Source: Myxococcales bacterium | Lineage (GTDB): Bacteria > Myxococcota_A > UBA796 > GCA-2862545 | Reading direction: 5' to 3' | NCBI GenBank assembly: GCA_019634415.1 | Contig: JAHQVJ010000086.1 | Location: forward strand, 1-55,457 | DNA length: 55,457 nt | Part shown: in pieces, positions 32,808 through 41,884 of the stretch | Numbering within the stretch: the first letter of the stretch is position 1 | How the letters are laid out: the number at the start of each line of letters is the position of its first letter | Notes under the pieces: model-generated | Databases searched by the model: none | What the model saw: only the letters and a program-made list of their open reading frames with translations | Told to the model about the DNA's origin: nothing | Position numbers and translations under genes: made by a program

Positions 32808-34178
32808 ATGGCTGAGGCCGTCGACGTCAAAGCCGGGAAAAAAGCTACCAAACGGCCCGAGAAGGCCGAGCCCTGGCGGCTCCCCGCGTGGGTGAGGAAC
32901 AGGGACTGGGTGCTACTGGCACTCCTCCTCGTTCTCAATGTGGCAAGTGCCTACACGACCGTGCTCGGTGCTCGCCAGATCCTGCCCAGCCCCCTCTCCG
33001 ACATCCTCGGGGTGTCGGTGCAGGCCATGCTCTTCCTGCTGTTGGCGGGGTTCGCCGTGCAAGGCGCTCCGTTCCGCCGGTGGGTGGTGGTGGCGATCTT
33101 CGGGGCCGCCAGCATCTACACCAGCTTCTTCACCTACTACGAGCAGCTTGCCGCGGAAGCGGATCTCAAGGCCCAGCTCGACAAGGCCATGCAGACCCAC
33201 GCGGTGTTCACCGCCGCCGTCTACCAGCCTGCCAGTAGCCGGATCGAGAAGCTCGACAGCGAGGCCGAGGCCCTCTTCGGGTTGGCCGAGCGAGAGAGCA
33301 AGCGCGGCTCCACCTCGGGCGTGACCGGCTACGGCCCCGTCGCCAAGCGCTACGCCAAGCAAGGCAGCGACATGAAGGTGGAGGCCGAGCGCCTCCTCAC
33401 CGACGTCAAGCGCCTGCAGCCCCACTTCGAGTACGAGATGGAGGGGCTGACGCCGGAAGACGTGTACCGCAAGGACCTCAAGGCCTGGCAGCTCGCTCCC
33501 GCGGATTGGAAGGGCGAGGTGCCCATGCCCAACCGCGACGACTACGTCGACCTGGCGGCGCAGGTGGCGTTGATCACGCCCTTCAACCGCGTGAAGAACG
33601 GAGAGCTCCCAGCGCTGACGGCACTGGCGCTGGCCTCCCTCGTCGACGGGATCGCCATCTTCCTGGGCACCGCCATCCAGGCCCGGCAGCGTCCCACCAT
33701 GGACAGCTGGTCCAAGGGCATGGCCGACGTGATCAGCCAAGCTCGCCGCTCGCGCGACCGGGTGAAGGCCGCCATCGACGGCACGCCCCAACCCGACGAC
33801 GCCTACGACGAGATGGTGCTCGGAGATGCGCTGCAGGTCATGCACCTGCGCATCGCCGGGAGGGGATCCGACTTCCTCACCACCTTCTACCAGGCGATCC
33901 ATCCCGAGACGGGCGCCCTCGACTACTCGGGGCTGCAGCGCCACCCCAACGCCACCTACCGCATCGCCGCGCGCATGCTCGTGGATCAGTTCCGCATGGT
34001 GAGCTGGGTCGAGGTGGACGACGGCTGGTGGTCCGTGCCCGACGAGTCCTACGCCCGCGTCACGGCCTGGCTCGGCGAGCAGATCCGCCGCGAGTGCGAG
34101 GTGGAGGCCCGCGCGGTCGCCGAGACCGACGAGGTGCAGGAGCCGGAGCGCACCCTACGGCTGGTGCTTCCGGCCTGA
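32808..34178 (+). CDS. Multi-pass membrane protein of unknown function
   Basis: A 456-residue protein with GGAG 5 nt before its ATG. A basic N-terminus is followed by membrane helices at about 34-54, 67-86 and 91-111, a long charged helical region (about 112-260, YEQLAAEADLKAQLDKAMQ) and a fourth helix at about 266-288. A soluble C-terminal domain of about 165 residues contains a winged-helix-like segment (YRIAARMLVDQFRMVSWVEVDDGWW). No family was recognised. It is divergent from the pseudokinase regulator, with only 68 bp between, so the two may be co-regulated. Confidence 0.7.
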   Translation: MAEAVDVKAGKKATKRPEKAEPWRLPAWVRNRDWVLLALLLVLNVASAYTTVLGARQILPSPLSDILGVSVQAMLFLLLAGFAVQGAPFRRWVVVAIFGAASIYTSFFTYYEQLAAEADLKAQLDKAMQTHAVFTAAVYQPASSRIEKLDSEAEALFGLAERESKRGSTSGVTGYGPVAKRYAKQGSDMKVEAERLLTDVKRLQPHFEYEMEGLTPEDVYRKDLKAWQLAPADWKGEVPMPNRDDYVDLAAQVALITPFNRVKNGELPALTALALASLVDGIAIFLGTAIQARQRPTMDSWSKGMADVISQARRSRDRVKAAIDGTPQPDDAYDEMVLGDALQVMHLRIAGRGSDFLTTFYQAIHPETGALDYSGLQRHPNATYRIAARMLVDQFRMVSWVEVDDGWWSVPDESYARVTAWLGEQIRRECEVEARAVAETDEVQEPERTLRLVLPA

Positions 34179-34204
34179 GTCCACGAGATCGTGTCGAGGC
34201 ACCG

Positions 34205-34798
34205 CTACGTCGCTCCCGCCGCGCGCGCCATCACGAAGGCCATCTCCCGTCCGATGGCCAAGGAGCGCGCTCGGTAGGTCGTGGCCTCCTCGGGCGTGCC
34301 GTCGCTGTCCTTCGGATCGTCGAAGGGCAGCGAGATGCGCACATCGGCGCCGAACACCACCGGGCATGACTCGTCCGCCGACGAGCACACCATCACCGCC
34401 GCGAATCCCTCGGTGGGCAGCGAGCCGTGCCCGAGGGTCTTCGAGAACGACGCCACCGGCCCACAGCTCCCCAGCGAGGTCGCGTACACCGGGTTGACCT
34501 CCGGGGTCGCCACGGCCTCCACACGGAACCCCACCTCGCGCATCGCACGCACGGCATGAGGGTGGAACGCCGTCGCCTCGGTGCCCGCCGAGAAGCACCG
34601 GACCGGGAGCCCCCGATGCTCCGCTGCCGCCCAGGCCCACAGCTGCGCCATGTGGCTCCGCCGCGAGTTGTGCGTGCACACGAACACCAACGCCGGCTCC
34701 GGCGTGCGGGCCACCCAGTCGGCGAGCGTCTCCAAGGCCTCGAGATGCGCCGGATCCACTCGCCCTTCCACCTGCTCCATCACCGTCGCCAGCGACAC
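34205..34798 (-). CDS. Low-molecular-weight phosphatase / arsenate-reductase-like protein
   Basis: A 197-residue protein from a GTG with GGGGG upstream. After a 35-residue N-terminal helix comes the P-loop VFVCTHNSRRS (Cys41, CX5R-S), followed by FSAGTEATAFHPHAV and a late acidic segment (LPFDDPKDSD). The CTHNSxRS loop is that of ArsC/LMW-PTP proteins associated with arsenate reduction. Whether it reduces arsenate or dephosphorylates proteins cannot be decided; no arsenical transporter or ArsR is adjacent. Confidence 0.82.
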   Translation of the reverse strand: MSLATVMEQVEGRVDPAHLEALETLADWVARTPEPALVFVCTHNSRRSHMAQLWAWAAAEHRGLPVRCFSAGTEATAFHPHAVRAMREVGFRVEAVATPEVNPVYATSLGSCGPVASFSKTLGHGSLPTEGFAAVMVCSSADESCPVVFGADVRISLPFDDPKDSDGTPEEATTYRARSLAIGREMAFVMARAAGAT

Positions 34799-35069
34799 GC
34801 AACCCCCACGAGCCGCGCCCTAACCTCGACCCCCTCGGCCAATGTGCCGATGCAGCGACAATGCCGCGCGCCCCGACGTGCGCCGGACGATCTCGAATGC
34901 CCGCACGCATGTGCAAACTGTGTTCAGAGCCTACTCGAAGCATGGCGGATACGCATCAGATCATCGTCTGCATTCTCGTGTAATCTTATCCACTGAGGCA
35001 TGATCCGGATCCAAAAGAAACTTCCCTGACAGTCAATGGTAAGCTCGCTTTCGATCCAGGGAGGGAACA
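34799..35069. promoter_or_regulatory. AT-richer leader before the metalloprotease gene
   Basis: This 271-bp gap separates the divergent phosphatase and metalloprotease genes. Its right half (about 34960-35060) is clearly richer in A/T than its surroundings and ends in a strong ribosome site (GGGAGGG 4 nt before the ATG). It probably holds the protease promoter; no confident boxes can be named. Confidence 0.35.
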
Positions 35070-37064
35070 ATGCGGTACCAATTCGGGTGTGGCATGTTTG
35101 GCGTCTGCTTAGCGCTTGTAGGCTGCGCCTCCGAGAACCAAGACGATCCAGATCTGTTCGTACGGGGTGACCCGGCGGCGGAGGATCATGCAGCAGAGCA
35201 GGCTCTGCAGGAGCTCGCACGACCCAACGTCGAGCTCATGCAGGGCATCGATGCGGTGCGAGTCCGCAAGGTGCACATCGACCACCTCGGGATGGCGCAC
35301 ACGCGCCTGACCCAGACCCTGGACGGGCTTCCGGTCTTCGGTGGCGACGCCGTGGTCCACCTCAACCCGAGGGGGGACCTGCGCCGCGTGACCGACAACT
35401 TCGTGCACGACCTGCAGCAGGTCGACACGCAGCCCGCCTTCGGACCGGACAAGGCCATGGAGATGGCGGTGGCCGAAGAGGGCGGCTGGATGCGGGTGAG
35501 CGACACCCCCGAGAGCGACCTGATGGTCATGCGGCACGAGGGCCAGGACCACCTGGTCTACCGCGTGCGACTGCCCATGCTCCAGACCGATCCACCGGCC
35601 ATCCCGGTGGTCTTCGTGGATGCCCACGACGGCAAACTCGTGTGGTCCTACGATGATCTTCAGATCGCGAAGGATCGCAATACCTACGATGCAAACAATG
35701 GGTCATCACTGCCCGGCACCCTCAGCCGCGACGAGGGCGACGCCGCCGTCGGCGACGATGCCATCGACGATGCCCACGACAACGCTGGGATCACCTGGGA
35801 CTGCTACGACAGCCTGTTCGGCCGCGACAGCTACGACGACGCCGGTGCATCGCTGGACTCCACCGCGCACTACCTGAGCAACTACAACAACGCCTTCTGG
35901 AATGGCTCCCAGATGGTGTACGGCGACGGCGACGGCACCACCTTCTCGCCCTTGTCCGGCTCCCTCGACGTCGTGGCGCACGAGCTCACCCACGCCGTCA
36001 CCGACAGCGAGTCCGATCTCATCTACGCCAACGAGTCCGGCGCGCTGAACGAGGCCATGTCCGACATCTTCGGTGCGGCCTGCGAGGAGTACAGCGACGG
36101 CTCGATCAACTCCGACACGTGGAAGATCGGCGACGAGATCTACACGCCGGGGACCGCCGGCGATGCGCTCCGCTACATGGACGATCCCACCGCCGACGGC
36201 TCGAGCTACGACTACTACCCCACCCGCTACACGGGCACCCTCGACAACGGCGGCGTGCACTGGAACTCGGGCATCGCCAACCTCGCGTTCTACCTGCTGT
36301 CGGAGGGCGGCACCCACCCGAGCGGCTCCACCACCATCAACGTGACGGGCATCGGCTTCGACAAGGCCGTGCAGATCTTCTACCGCGCCAACACCATCTA
36401 CCTGACGGCCAGCAGCGACTTCGAGGACGCCCGGGATGCCACCGCCAACTCGGCCTCGGATCTGTACACGCAGACCGAGGTGGATGCGGTGCACGAGGCC
36501 TGGGACGCCGTGGGCGTGCCGGGCAACGGCAACTGCGGCCTATCACCGGGCGACTACGCCTACTGCCTGTCGTCCGAGTGCGGCCCGTGCGCCGAGGGCG
36601 AGGGCGACTGCGACAACGACAGCGAGTGCGCCTCGGGCCTGATCTGCGCCACCGACGTGGGCGCCAACTACGGCTGGAACTCCGACGTGGACGTCTGCGA
36701 GTCAGCGGGCTCCAGCTGCAACCTGAGCCCCGGCGACTGGGACTACTGCCTGTCGTCCGAGTGCGGCCCCTGCGCCGAAGGCGAGGGTGACTGCGACGGC
36801 GACGCCGAGTGCGCCTCGGGCCTGATCTGCGCCCAGGACGTGGGGCCCAACTACGGCTGGGCAGCGGCCGTGGACGTCTGCGAGGATCCCAGTGCCTCCT
36901 GCCCCTGGAGCCCTGGCGACTGGAACTACTGCCGCGACTGCGGCCCCTGCGGCGCCGACCTGGGTGACTGCGACGGGAACAGCGAGTGCCAGTCCTGCCT
37001 GACCTGTGTGAACGACGTGGGCCCCGACTACGGCTGGGGCACGCTCGTGGACGTCTGCCGCTAG
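35070..37064 (+). CDS. M4 (thermolysin-type) metalloprotease lipoprotein with Cys-rich C-terminal repeats
   Basis: The signal peptide ends in ALVGC (lipobox, Cys19). An FTP/PepSY-type propeptide (about 50-190, TQTLDGLPVFGGDAVVHL) precedes the catalytic domain. The zinc motif HELTH is at 304-308, with Glu328 in NEAMSD, as in thermolysin. Residues 489-664 are three Cys-rich repeats of about 61 residues beginning CxxSPGDxxYC. The enzyme should be exported, self-processed and surface-attached or released, and degrade extracellular protein. Myxobacteria use many such proteases for predation. The repeats are of unknown function, possibly binding. Confidence 0.93.
   Translation: MRYQFGCGMFGVCLALVGCASENQDDPDLFVRGDPAAEDHAAEQALQELARPNVELMQGIDAVRVRKVHIDHLGMAHTRLTQTLDGLPVFGGDAVVHLNPRGDLRRVTDNFVHDLQQVDTQPAFGPDKAMEMAVAEEGGWMRVSDTPESDLMVMRHEGQDHLVYRVRLPMLQTDPPAIPVVFVDAHDGKLVWSYDDLQIAKDRNTYDANNGSSLPGTLSRDEGDAAVGDDAIDDAHDNAGITWDCYDSLFGRDSYDDAGASLDSTAHYLSNYNNAFWNGSQMVYGDGDGTTFSPLSGSLDVVAHELTHAVTDSESDLIYANESGALNEAMSDIFGAACEEYSDGSINSDTWKIGDEIYTPGTAGDALRYMDDPTADGSSYDYYPTRYTGTLDNGGVHWNSGIANLAFYLLSEGGTHPSGSTTINVTGIGFDKAVQIFYRANTIYLTASSDFEDARDATANSASDLYTQTEVDAVHEAWDAVGVPGNGNCGLSPGDYAYCLSSECGPCAEGEGDCDNDSECASGLICATDVGANYGWNSDVDVCESAGSSCNLSPGDWDYCLSSECGPCAEGEGDCDGDAECASGLICAQDVGPNYGWAAAVDVCEDPSASCPWSPGDWNYCRDCGPCGADLGDCDGNSECQSCLTCVNDVGPDYGWGTLVDVCR
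36534..37061 (+). repeat. Three 183-bp direct repeats inside the M4 protease gene
   Basis: Units begin at 36534, 36717 and 36900; the last is slightly shorter and more divergent. Units 1 and 2 are nearly identical at the nucleotide level over their central parts (encoding YCLSSECGPCAEGEGDCD), indicating recent duplication. Each encodes about 10 Cys in a compact, Asp/Gly-rich module ending DVC. Confidence 0.85.
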
Positions 37065-37108
37065 GCGACGGACGCGGTCGGTTCGGCTGGGGGGAGTCGG
37101 ACCGACCG

Positions 37109-37142
37109 GGAGCCCCCGTGACCCGAGGGTCGCGGGGGCTCC
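37109..37142. terminator. Bidirectional hairpin terminator between convergent genes
   Basis: GGAGCCCCCG (37109-37118) pairs with CGGGGGCTCC (37133-37142), and the inner GACC/GGTC extends the stem to about 15 bp around a short loop. It lies between the M4 protease stop (37064) and the stop of the convergent TIR gene (37148), so it can serve both strands. There is no T-tract. Confidence 0.65.
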
Positions 37143-37147
37143 ACTGC

Positions 37148-38134
37148 TCAGGAGCCGTCCTCGAGGGCTGCGCGCAGCGCCGAGGTGCGCTGCTCCTCCG
37201 ACAGCCCCGCCAGCTCGATCCACTGGCGATCCACCAAGAAGTACTCGATGTCGTCCGGCATCGGAGCGTCGTCGAGGCGCACGGGCAGCAGCGGCTTCTT
37301 GTACTTGTCGGCCAGGTACACCTCGCGGCGCACGTGATCGGAAGAGAACGACTGCGCCGAGCACATGAGCCACAGCCCGCGCGAGGCCTTGATCGCACGC
37401 ACGATGTGGCCCGCCCAGCGCTCGCCGGGCTCCAGATCGTCGCGATCGATCCAGCAGGGGTGCCCCATCTGTTCGGCCTCGTCGACCAAGGGGTAGACCT
37501 GCTCCTTGTCGCTGTGGGAGTACGACACGAACAGGTGCTCGTCCTCCTCCTCCTCCGACGACTGCGGTGGGGGCGCTGGCTGCGCTCCCCCCAGCGGCTC
37601 TGGAGCCACCGTCTCGGCCAGCGGAGCCTCCGCGGGGGACGAGGCGGGAGCAGGAGCCTCGGAGCGGCTCCGGTCGAGGTCGTCGGAGCGCTCCTCTCCT
37701 TCGCCGCCGGGCCCCCCGCCACCGCTGGCGCGGGCCCTCTTGCGTGAGACGGCCCCCTCGAAGGCCGTGCGAGCGGCCTCACGCACCTCGTCGAGCACCT
37801 TCTGGAAGGTGAACTCCCGGGTGGCCTCGAAGGTCAGGTCGATCATCTCGAGGTCCCGCAGCCCCCGCGGCGGAATGCCGTGGGACAGCTTGGCCAGCAC
37901 CAGCAGATCGTGCTCCCAGGCGTCGATGGCTCGATTCACGAGCCGCATGCTGCCCCTGGAGGCCAGCGAGTTCGTGGACCACAGCGCGACCGTCACCTCC
38001 CCCGCACGCGCGGGCGGGTAGGCGAAGCGGCCGAACTCGGTGCGAACGGTGCAGTGGTGACGCGCGAGCCACTCGGCCAGCGCCTCTCCAGCTGCAGCAT
38101 CCTCGGGCGTTGCGATCAGGTAGACGCGATTCAT
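37148..38134 (-). CDS. Tandem TIR-domain protein
   Basis: A 328-residue protein. Residues about 200-300 are a TIR domain (HLFVSYSHSDK, CWIDRDDLEPGERW, SAQSFSSDHVRREVYLA) with the Glu (E271) expected for NADase-type TIRs. Residues 1 to about 120 look like a second, degenerate TIR-like domain (VYLIATPED, VTVALWSTNSLAS) in which the equivalent Glu is Asn. A flexible, charged and Pro/Ala-rich linker joins them. It could be an NAD-consuming defence effector or a signalling adaptor. No defence partner is adjacent, so the role is open. Confidence 0.82.
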   Translation of the reverse strand: MNRVYLIATPEDAAAGEALAEWLARHHCTVRTEFGRFAYPPARAGEVTVALWSTNSLASRGSMRLVNRAIDAWEHDLLVLAKLSHGIPPRGLRDLEMIDLTFEATREFTFQKVLDEVREAARTAFEGAVSRKRARASGGGGPGGEGEERSDDLDRSRSEAPAPASSPAEAPLAETVAPEPLGGAQPAPPPQSSEEEEDEHLFVSYSHSDKEQVYPLVDEAEQMGHPCWIDRDDLEPGERWAGHIVRAIKASRGLWLMCSAQSFSSDHVRREVYLADKYKKPLLPVRLDDAPMPDDIEYFLVDRQWIELAGLSEEQRTSALRAALEDGS

Positions 38135-38172
38135 GGCGGCCCCCCCGGGTGTCCGGGAGTGCTACCACACGG

Positions 38173-39681
38173 TCAGTCCACCGGCCACGGCTCCTGCGCC
38201 TCGGGGCGATTCACCTGCCCGGCCCGGGCCTCCACGTTCTCGATGAACCGCTCCACGTACACCAGATCGTCGGCGATGTCGGCGTCGGGCGTCTGCTGCA
38301 GCCAGTCCCGCACGTTGCCGTCGAGCGCATACAGCACGGCCAGCGCACCGGGATCGTCGCCGCGCGAGGCGCTGTCGGCCGCCATGCGGAAGCCCACGTA
38401 CAGGTTGAGCATCACGAAGCCCTTCTCCACCGAGCTGTCGGTGAACCAAGTGCCCCCGAGGGCCTCCGCAGGTGCCACGACCTCCACCGACTGCTCCACC
38501 ACCGTGTCGGTGAAGGGCACGCGGTAGCTGAAGTCCAGCTCGCCCACAGGTCCCACCATGTCGCCCTCGCCGCTGGGGAGCAGCTCCAGCAGCATGGCAC
38601 CGCCGCCGCCGCGACGTCCGCCCTCCCCGTCCGACGGCGTCGTGCGACCCGCCAGCTGAAGCGTGGCGATGTCGATGGAGGCCACGCCCTCCTCGATGCC
38701 GAACAGTCGCGTGCCGTACACGCCGCGCAGATTCCAGGGGCTGTTGGGCGCGACCGAGATCTCGGCACGCTCCGCGATGGGCACCAGGAAGACGTTCACC
38801 TCCTCCTGGAACACCTCGTCCACGGCCTGGACGTCCTCCACGAAGTAGAACGCGCCACCGCCCTGCTCGGACAGATCGCGCATCAGCTCCACGTCGAAGT
38901 CGGATCCCAGCCCGATGGTGCTGAGGGAGAAGCCGGCCTCGCTGTAGCCTGCCGACAGCTCCACGATCCGCTCGAAGCTGGTGATCCCCGTGCTGGCCAT
39001 GCCGTCCGACAGCAGCATCAGCCGGTTCTGGTAGGCCGGATCCGCCCAAGCCTCGGCCGACTCGTACCCCCGCCGCAGCCCGTCGTACAGGTTGGTGGAT
39101 CCCGTGGCCGTCAGGTCGTCGATGGCCTGGGCCAGCAGCGGGTCATCGGCGGTCAGTCCCTCCACCATCAGCTCCGCCTCGCCGCCGAAGGACACAAGCG
39201 TCAGCCGGTCGCCCTCCTCGAGCTGTTCCAGCATGCCCGTCAGCCCACGCTTCACGGCGGCGATCGGATCCCCCCGCATGCTGCCGCTGGTGTCCACCAC
39301 CACGGTGAGGTGCAGCGGAGGACGCTCGAGCGTGTCGGCGGTGACGGTGGAGTTCATGCCCAGCAGCAGCACCGTGCAGTCCGAGCCGCTGATCATGTTG
39401 CCCATGGTGCCGTACAGCCCGTGCAGGCACACGTCTTCGCCACAGTCGGGCAGAGGCAGCTCCACCACGTGCTCGTTGAAGAAGCCCACATCGTCGAGGG
39501 TCTCGGGGCCTGGAATGCCACCGTCGTCGAGGATCTGACGGAACAGCCCGAAGTCCTGCGCGCCCCCTTGGCCCACACCAGACAGGCCTCCGCCCGAGGA
39601 GCTGTCCGCCCGCGGGCTCGCGGAGTCGCCCCCGCCACAACCCACCAACAATGCCAATCCGAAGAGGATGAATCGAGTCAT
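38173..39681 (-). CDS. von Willebrand factor A domain lipoprotein
   Basis: The ATG at 39681 starts a short signal peptide with lipobox ALLVGC, giving 502 residues. The vWA domain (about 160-330) has an intact MIDAS: VVDTSGSM, TGSTNLYDGL and LLSDGMAS. A beta-rich domain follows. The layout resembles YfbK-type surface proteins, which bind ligands through a divalent metal. It starts 7 nt after the stop of the upstream membrane-protein gene, so the two form an operon. Confidence 0.88.
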   Translation of the reverse strand: MTRFILFGLALLVGCGGGDSASPRADSSSGGGLSGVGQGGAQDFGLFRQILDDGGIPGPETLDDVGFFNEHVVELPLPDCGEDVCLHGLYGTMGNMISGSDCTVLLLGMNSTVTADTLERPPLHLTVVVDTSGSMRGDPIAAVKRGLTGMLEQLEEGDRLTLVSFGGEAELMVEGLTADDPLLAQAIDDLTATGSTNLYDGLRRGYESAEAWADPAYQNRLMLLSDGMASTGITSFERIVELSAGYSEAGFSLSTIGLGSDFDVELMRDLSEQGGGAFYFVEDVQAVDEVFQEEVNVFLVPIAERAEISVAPNSPWNLRGVYGTRLFGIEEGVASIDIATLQLAGRTTPSDGEGGRRGGGGAMLLELLPSGEGDMVGPVGELDFSYRVPFTDTVVEQSVEVVAPAEALGGTWFTDSSVEKGFVMLNLYVGFRMAADSASRGDDPGALAVLYALDGNVRDWLQQTPDADIADDLVYVERFIENVEARAGQVNRPEAQEPWPVD

Positions 39682-39688
39682 GACACGC

Positions 39689-41188
39689 TCACTTGGTCGA
39701 AGGGTTGGGATGGGTGCTGACCACCACGTCGACGTCGAAGCCGATGGTGGTGGGGCCTGCGCCACAGGTGCCCGCGTAGGCGCCACGGTACTCGGAGCGG
39801 CTCACGGCGATCTCGACGCGCTCGTCGATCAGCTCCACGGCCTCCACGTCACCGGCGAGCAGATCGACGGCTCCTTCTCCGTCGCCGAAGTCCACCGACA
39901 ACGCGGCATCGCGAGCGACGTGACCACAGTGGTCCGCCACCCAGCCACAGCCGCCGCTGGTGGAAGACGCGATGACGGGCTGCAGGTCGAGCCCCGCCAC
40001 CTGGACCGGCCCCTGAAGGTGCATCAGCGTCAACGCGGCACCATCCGGGCGCGTCACGTCGAGCCATGCCGCCGAGGATTCATCGAAGGTCAGCTCGTCT
40101 CCGTCCTCGAACGGAAACTGCTCAGGCGGCATGCACAGGTAGCCGCGCTGCTCCAGCCCGTCCCTGTCCAGGTCGAGCGACAGGCATCCATCGACGCCGA
40201 CCTCGGACGACAGCAGGGTCCACAGACCACGACTGGGTACGCTCCAGTCCAGCCTGTCCAGCTGGGACTGGGGCTCGCAGGTGTCGCCACGGGGACGGAT
40301 CGGGAAGGCCACGCCCTCGTCGTCCTCGAAGGTGGGCAGAGACACCCGCCCCTCCGGATAGGGTCCTTGGCGCATCTCTCCGGGCACCCAGCTGAAGGCA
40401 CGGTCCTGCCAGAACAGCACCTGGGGCTCGAAGGTCTCTCCCTCCACGAGCACGGCGTAGCAATCCCGCCCTCCGGACTCGATCGCCGACACCGTGGTGA
40501 AGGGAGGTAGCTCCCAGATCACGGCGGGATGAAACAGATCGGTGCCCAACATGATGCCCACGTCCGCGCCGTCCAGCGCCGCACAGTCGAGCACCACGTC
40601 TCCGCGCAGCTGCCGGATCCGCACCTGCCGGTCGACGTCGGAGTCGTTGTGCAGCCAGACCTGCGCCTCGATGTCACGGAAGCCGCCCCCGCCTTCCGTC
40701 GTCCACTGGGTGCGCGGCGGAGAGGTCGCGAGGCACGCCACCAGGCCTGCTCCCGCTCCGAGCCAGGCCACCCCGCGCTGAGCAGGGGCCAGCGGCCGAG
40801 GCTCCATCGCCGGCACGAGCGCCAGGTAGGCCAGCACCAGCACCGGCATCACGAGCAGGTCCGTGGGATCCGCCACCGTCTGCCAGGGCAAACCCACCGA
40901 GGTCAGCGCCGCATCCCAGACCACGGCGGCCCCAGGGACCACCTGCAGGGCCGCGAACACGATCCCCACCGCCAAGAAGCACGCCGCCACAGCGCGCCGA
41001 TGGCCCGCTCCGAGCAACGCCGCCAGCAGCACGGGGGCCACCACCAGGCCTGCCACGTCCGACAGCTTGCCCGTCATCCAGCCAGGCAGCCAGCCAGCCC
41101 CCTTCAGCAGGTGGTCGTTGACCACCAGGAGCGCCAGGGCGCCGAGCCACACGGGGTGCAGCAGGGCGCGAATCGGTCTCGTTCGCAT
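39689..41188 (-). CDS. Membrane protein with large extracytoplasmic domain, unknown function
   Basis: The ATG at 41188, with GGAGGAT directly upstream, gives 499 residues. About four membrane helices occupy residues 10-150, with the motif NDHLLKGAGWLPGWMTGKLSD. A region of about 350 residues follows, rich in Cys, Asp and beta structure, with no recognised domain. It is cotranscribed with the vWA lipoprotein gene, so the two may work together at the envelope. Confidence 0.7.
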   Translation of the reverse strand: MRTRPIRALLHPVWLGALALLVVNDHLLKGAGWLPGWMTGKLSDVAGLVVAPVLLAALLGAGHRRAVAACFLAVGIVFAALQVVPGAAVVWDAALTSVGLPWQTVADPTDLLVMPVLVLAYLALVPAMEPRPLAPAQRGVAWLGAGAGLVACLATSPPRTQWTTEGGGGFRDIEAQVWLHNDSDVDRQVRIRQLRGDVVLDCAALDGADVGIMLGTDLFHPAVIWELPPFTTVSAIESGGRDCYAVLVEGETFEPQVLFWQDRAFSWVPGEMRQGPYPEGRVSLPTFEDDEGVAFPIRPRGDTCEPQSQLDRLDWSVPSRGLWTLLSSEVGVDGCLSLDLDRDGLEQRGYLCMPPEQFPFEDGDELTFDESSAAWLDVTRPDGAALTLMHLQGPVQVAGLDLQPVIASSTSGGCGWVADHCGHVARDAALSVDFGDGEGAVDLLAGDVEAVELIDERVEIAVSRSEYRGAYAGTCGAGPTTIGFDVDVVVSTHPNPSTK

Positions 41189-41339
41189 GGATCCTCCGGT
41201 CGCGGACCAGCAAGCAGAGATCGCGCCAACCGCAAGATCTGGCTCGGGAGCACCTCCGGACAGACCGGGGTCGCCGGATCGCGACATGCGTGTCAGGGTG
41301 CCTCTGGGCGTACGAGATTCCACGACCGGAGGGCAGCAG

Positions 41340-41846
41340 ATGCGATGGGCAGCGTGGTGTGCCGTGGCCTGCAGCGGCTCGACGAGCTCCACCCCGACGA
41401 CGACGGACCCCTGTGACGCCCCCGCGCCAGCGACCCTCGAGGTGGGCACGGGGGAGGGGGTGTTCCAGGCGCTCACCGACGGCGACGTGCTGACCTTCCA
41501 TGCAGGCCCCCAAGGCGGGCATCACGTGTTCGTGAGCCTGATCACGACGGGGCTGGTGCCCGGCACGGGCGACCTACGCGATCCCCAAGATCCGATGGTC
41601 ACCGTACAGCTCACGGTGGATGGCTCCGCGATCACCGAGTTCGAGGACCGCGCTCGGCTGCTCGAGACCACCGAGGCCGGTGACGTGCTCACGGGCCAGA
41701 TCGTGGTGCTGGCCCACCCCGATCCGCCAGCGCTGGAGGGGCTGGACGCCTCGCTGCGGGTCTCGGTGAGGGATCGCTGCGGCACGCTGGTGGAGGACGG
41801 CCGCGACGTCGTGCTCATGGAGGGAGACTTCGACCCCACCCTGTAG
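41340..41846 (+). CDS. Small putative lipoprotein
   Basis: I chose the ATG at 41340, with GGAGGG 6 nt upstream; the longer upstream frame is antisense noise. The 168-residue product begins with a very short hydrophobic stretch ending in AVAC, a possible lipobox, followed by Thr/Ser-rich residues and a beta-sandwich-like domain. No family was recognised. It precedes the bestrophin-like gene by 38 nt on the same strand. Confidence 0.6.
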   Translation: MRWAAWCAVACSGSTSSTPTTTDPCDAPAPATLEVGTGEGVFQALTDGDVLTFHAGPQGGHHVFVSLITTGLVPGTGDLRDPQDPMVTVQLTVDGSAITEFEDRARLLETTEAGDVLTGQIVVLAHPDPPALEGLDASLRVSVRDRCGTLVEDGRDVVLMEGDFDPTL

Positions 41847-41884
41847 GCAATGGTACGTCCCGAGCCATTGCCAAGGGGGACCCC

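Noticed and set aside
34205..34798. Arsenic resistance operon
   Set aside because: The CTHNSRRS phosphatase-type protein stands alone, with no ArsR, ArsB/Acr3 or ArsA gene nearby, so the operon claim is not supported.
36534..37061. CRISPR-like array
   Set aside because: Repeat units are 183 bp, coding and in frame with the protease; there are no short repeat/spacer units.
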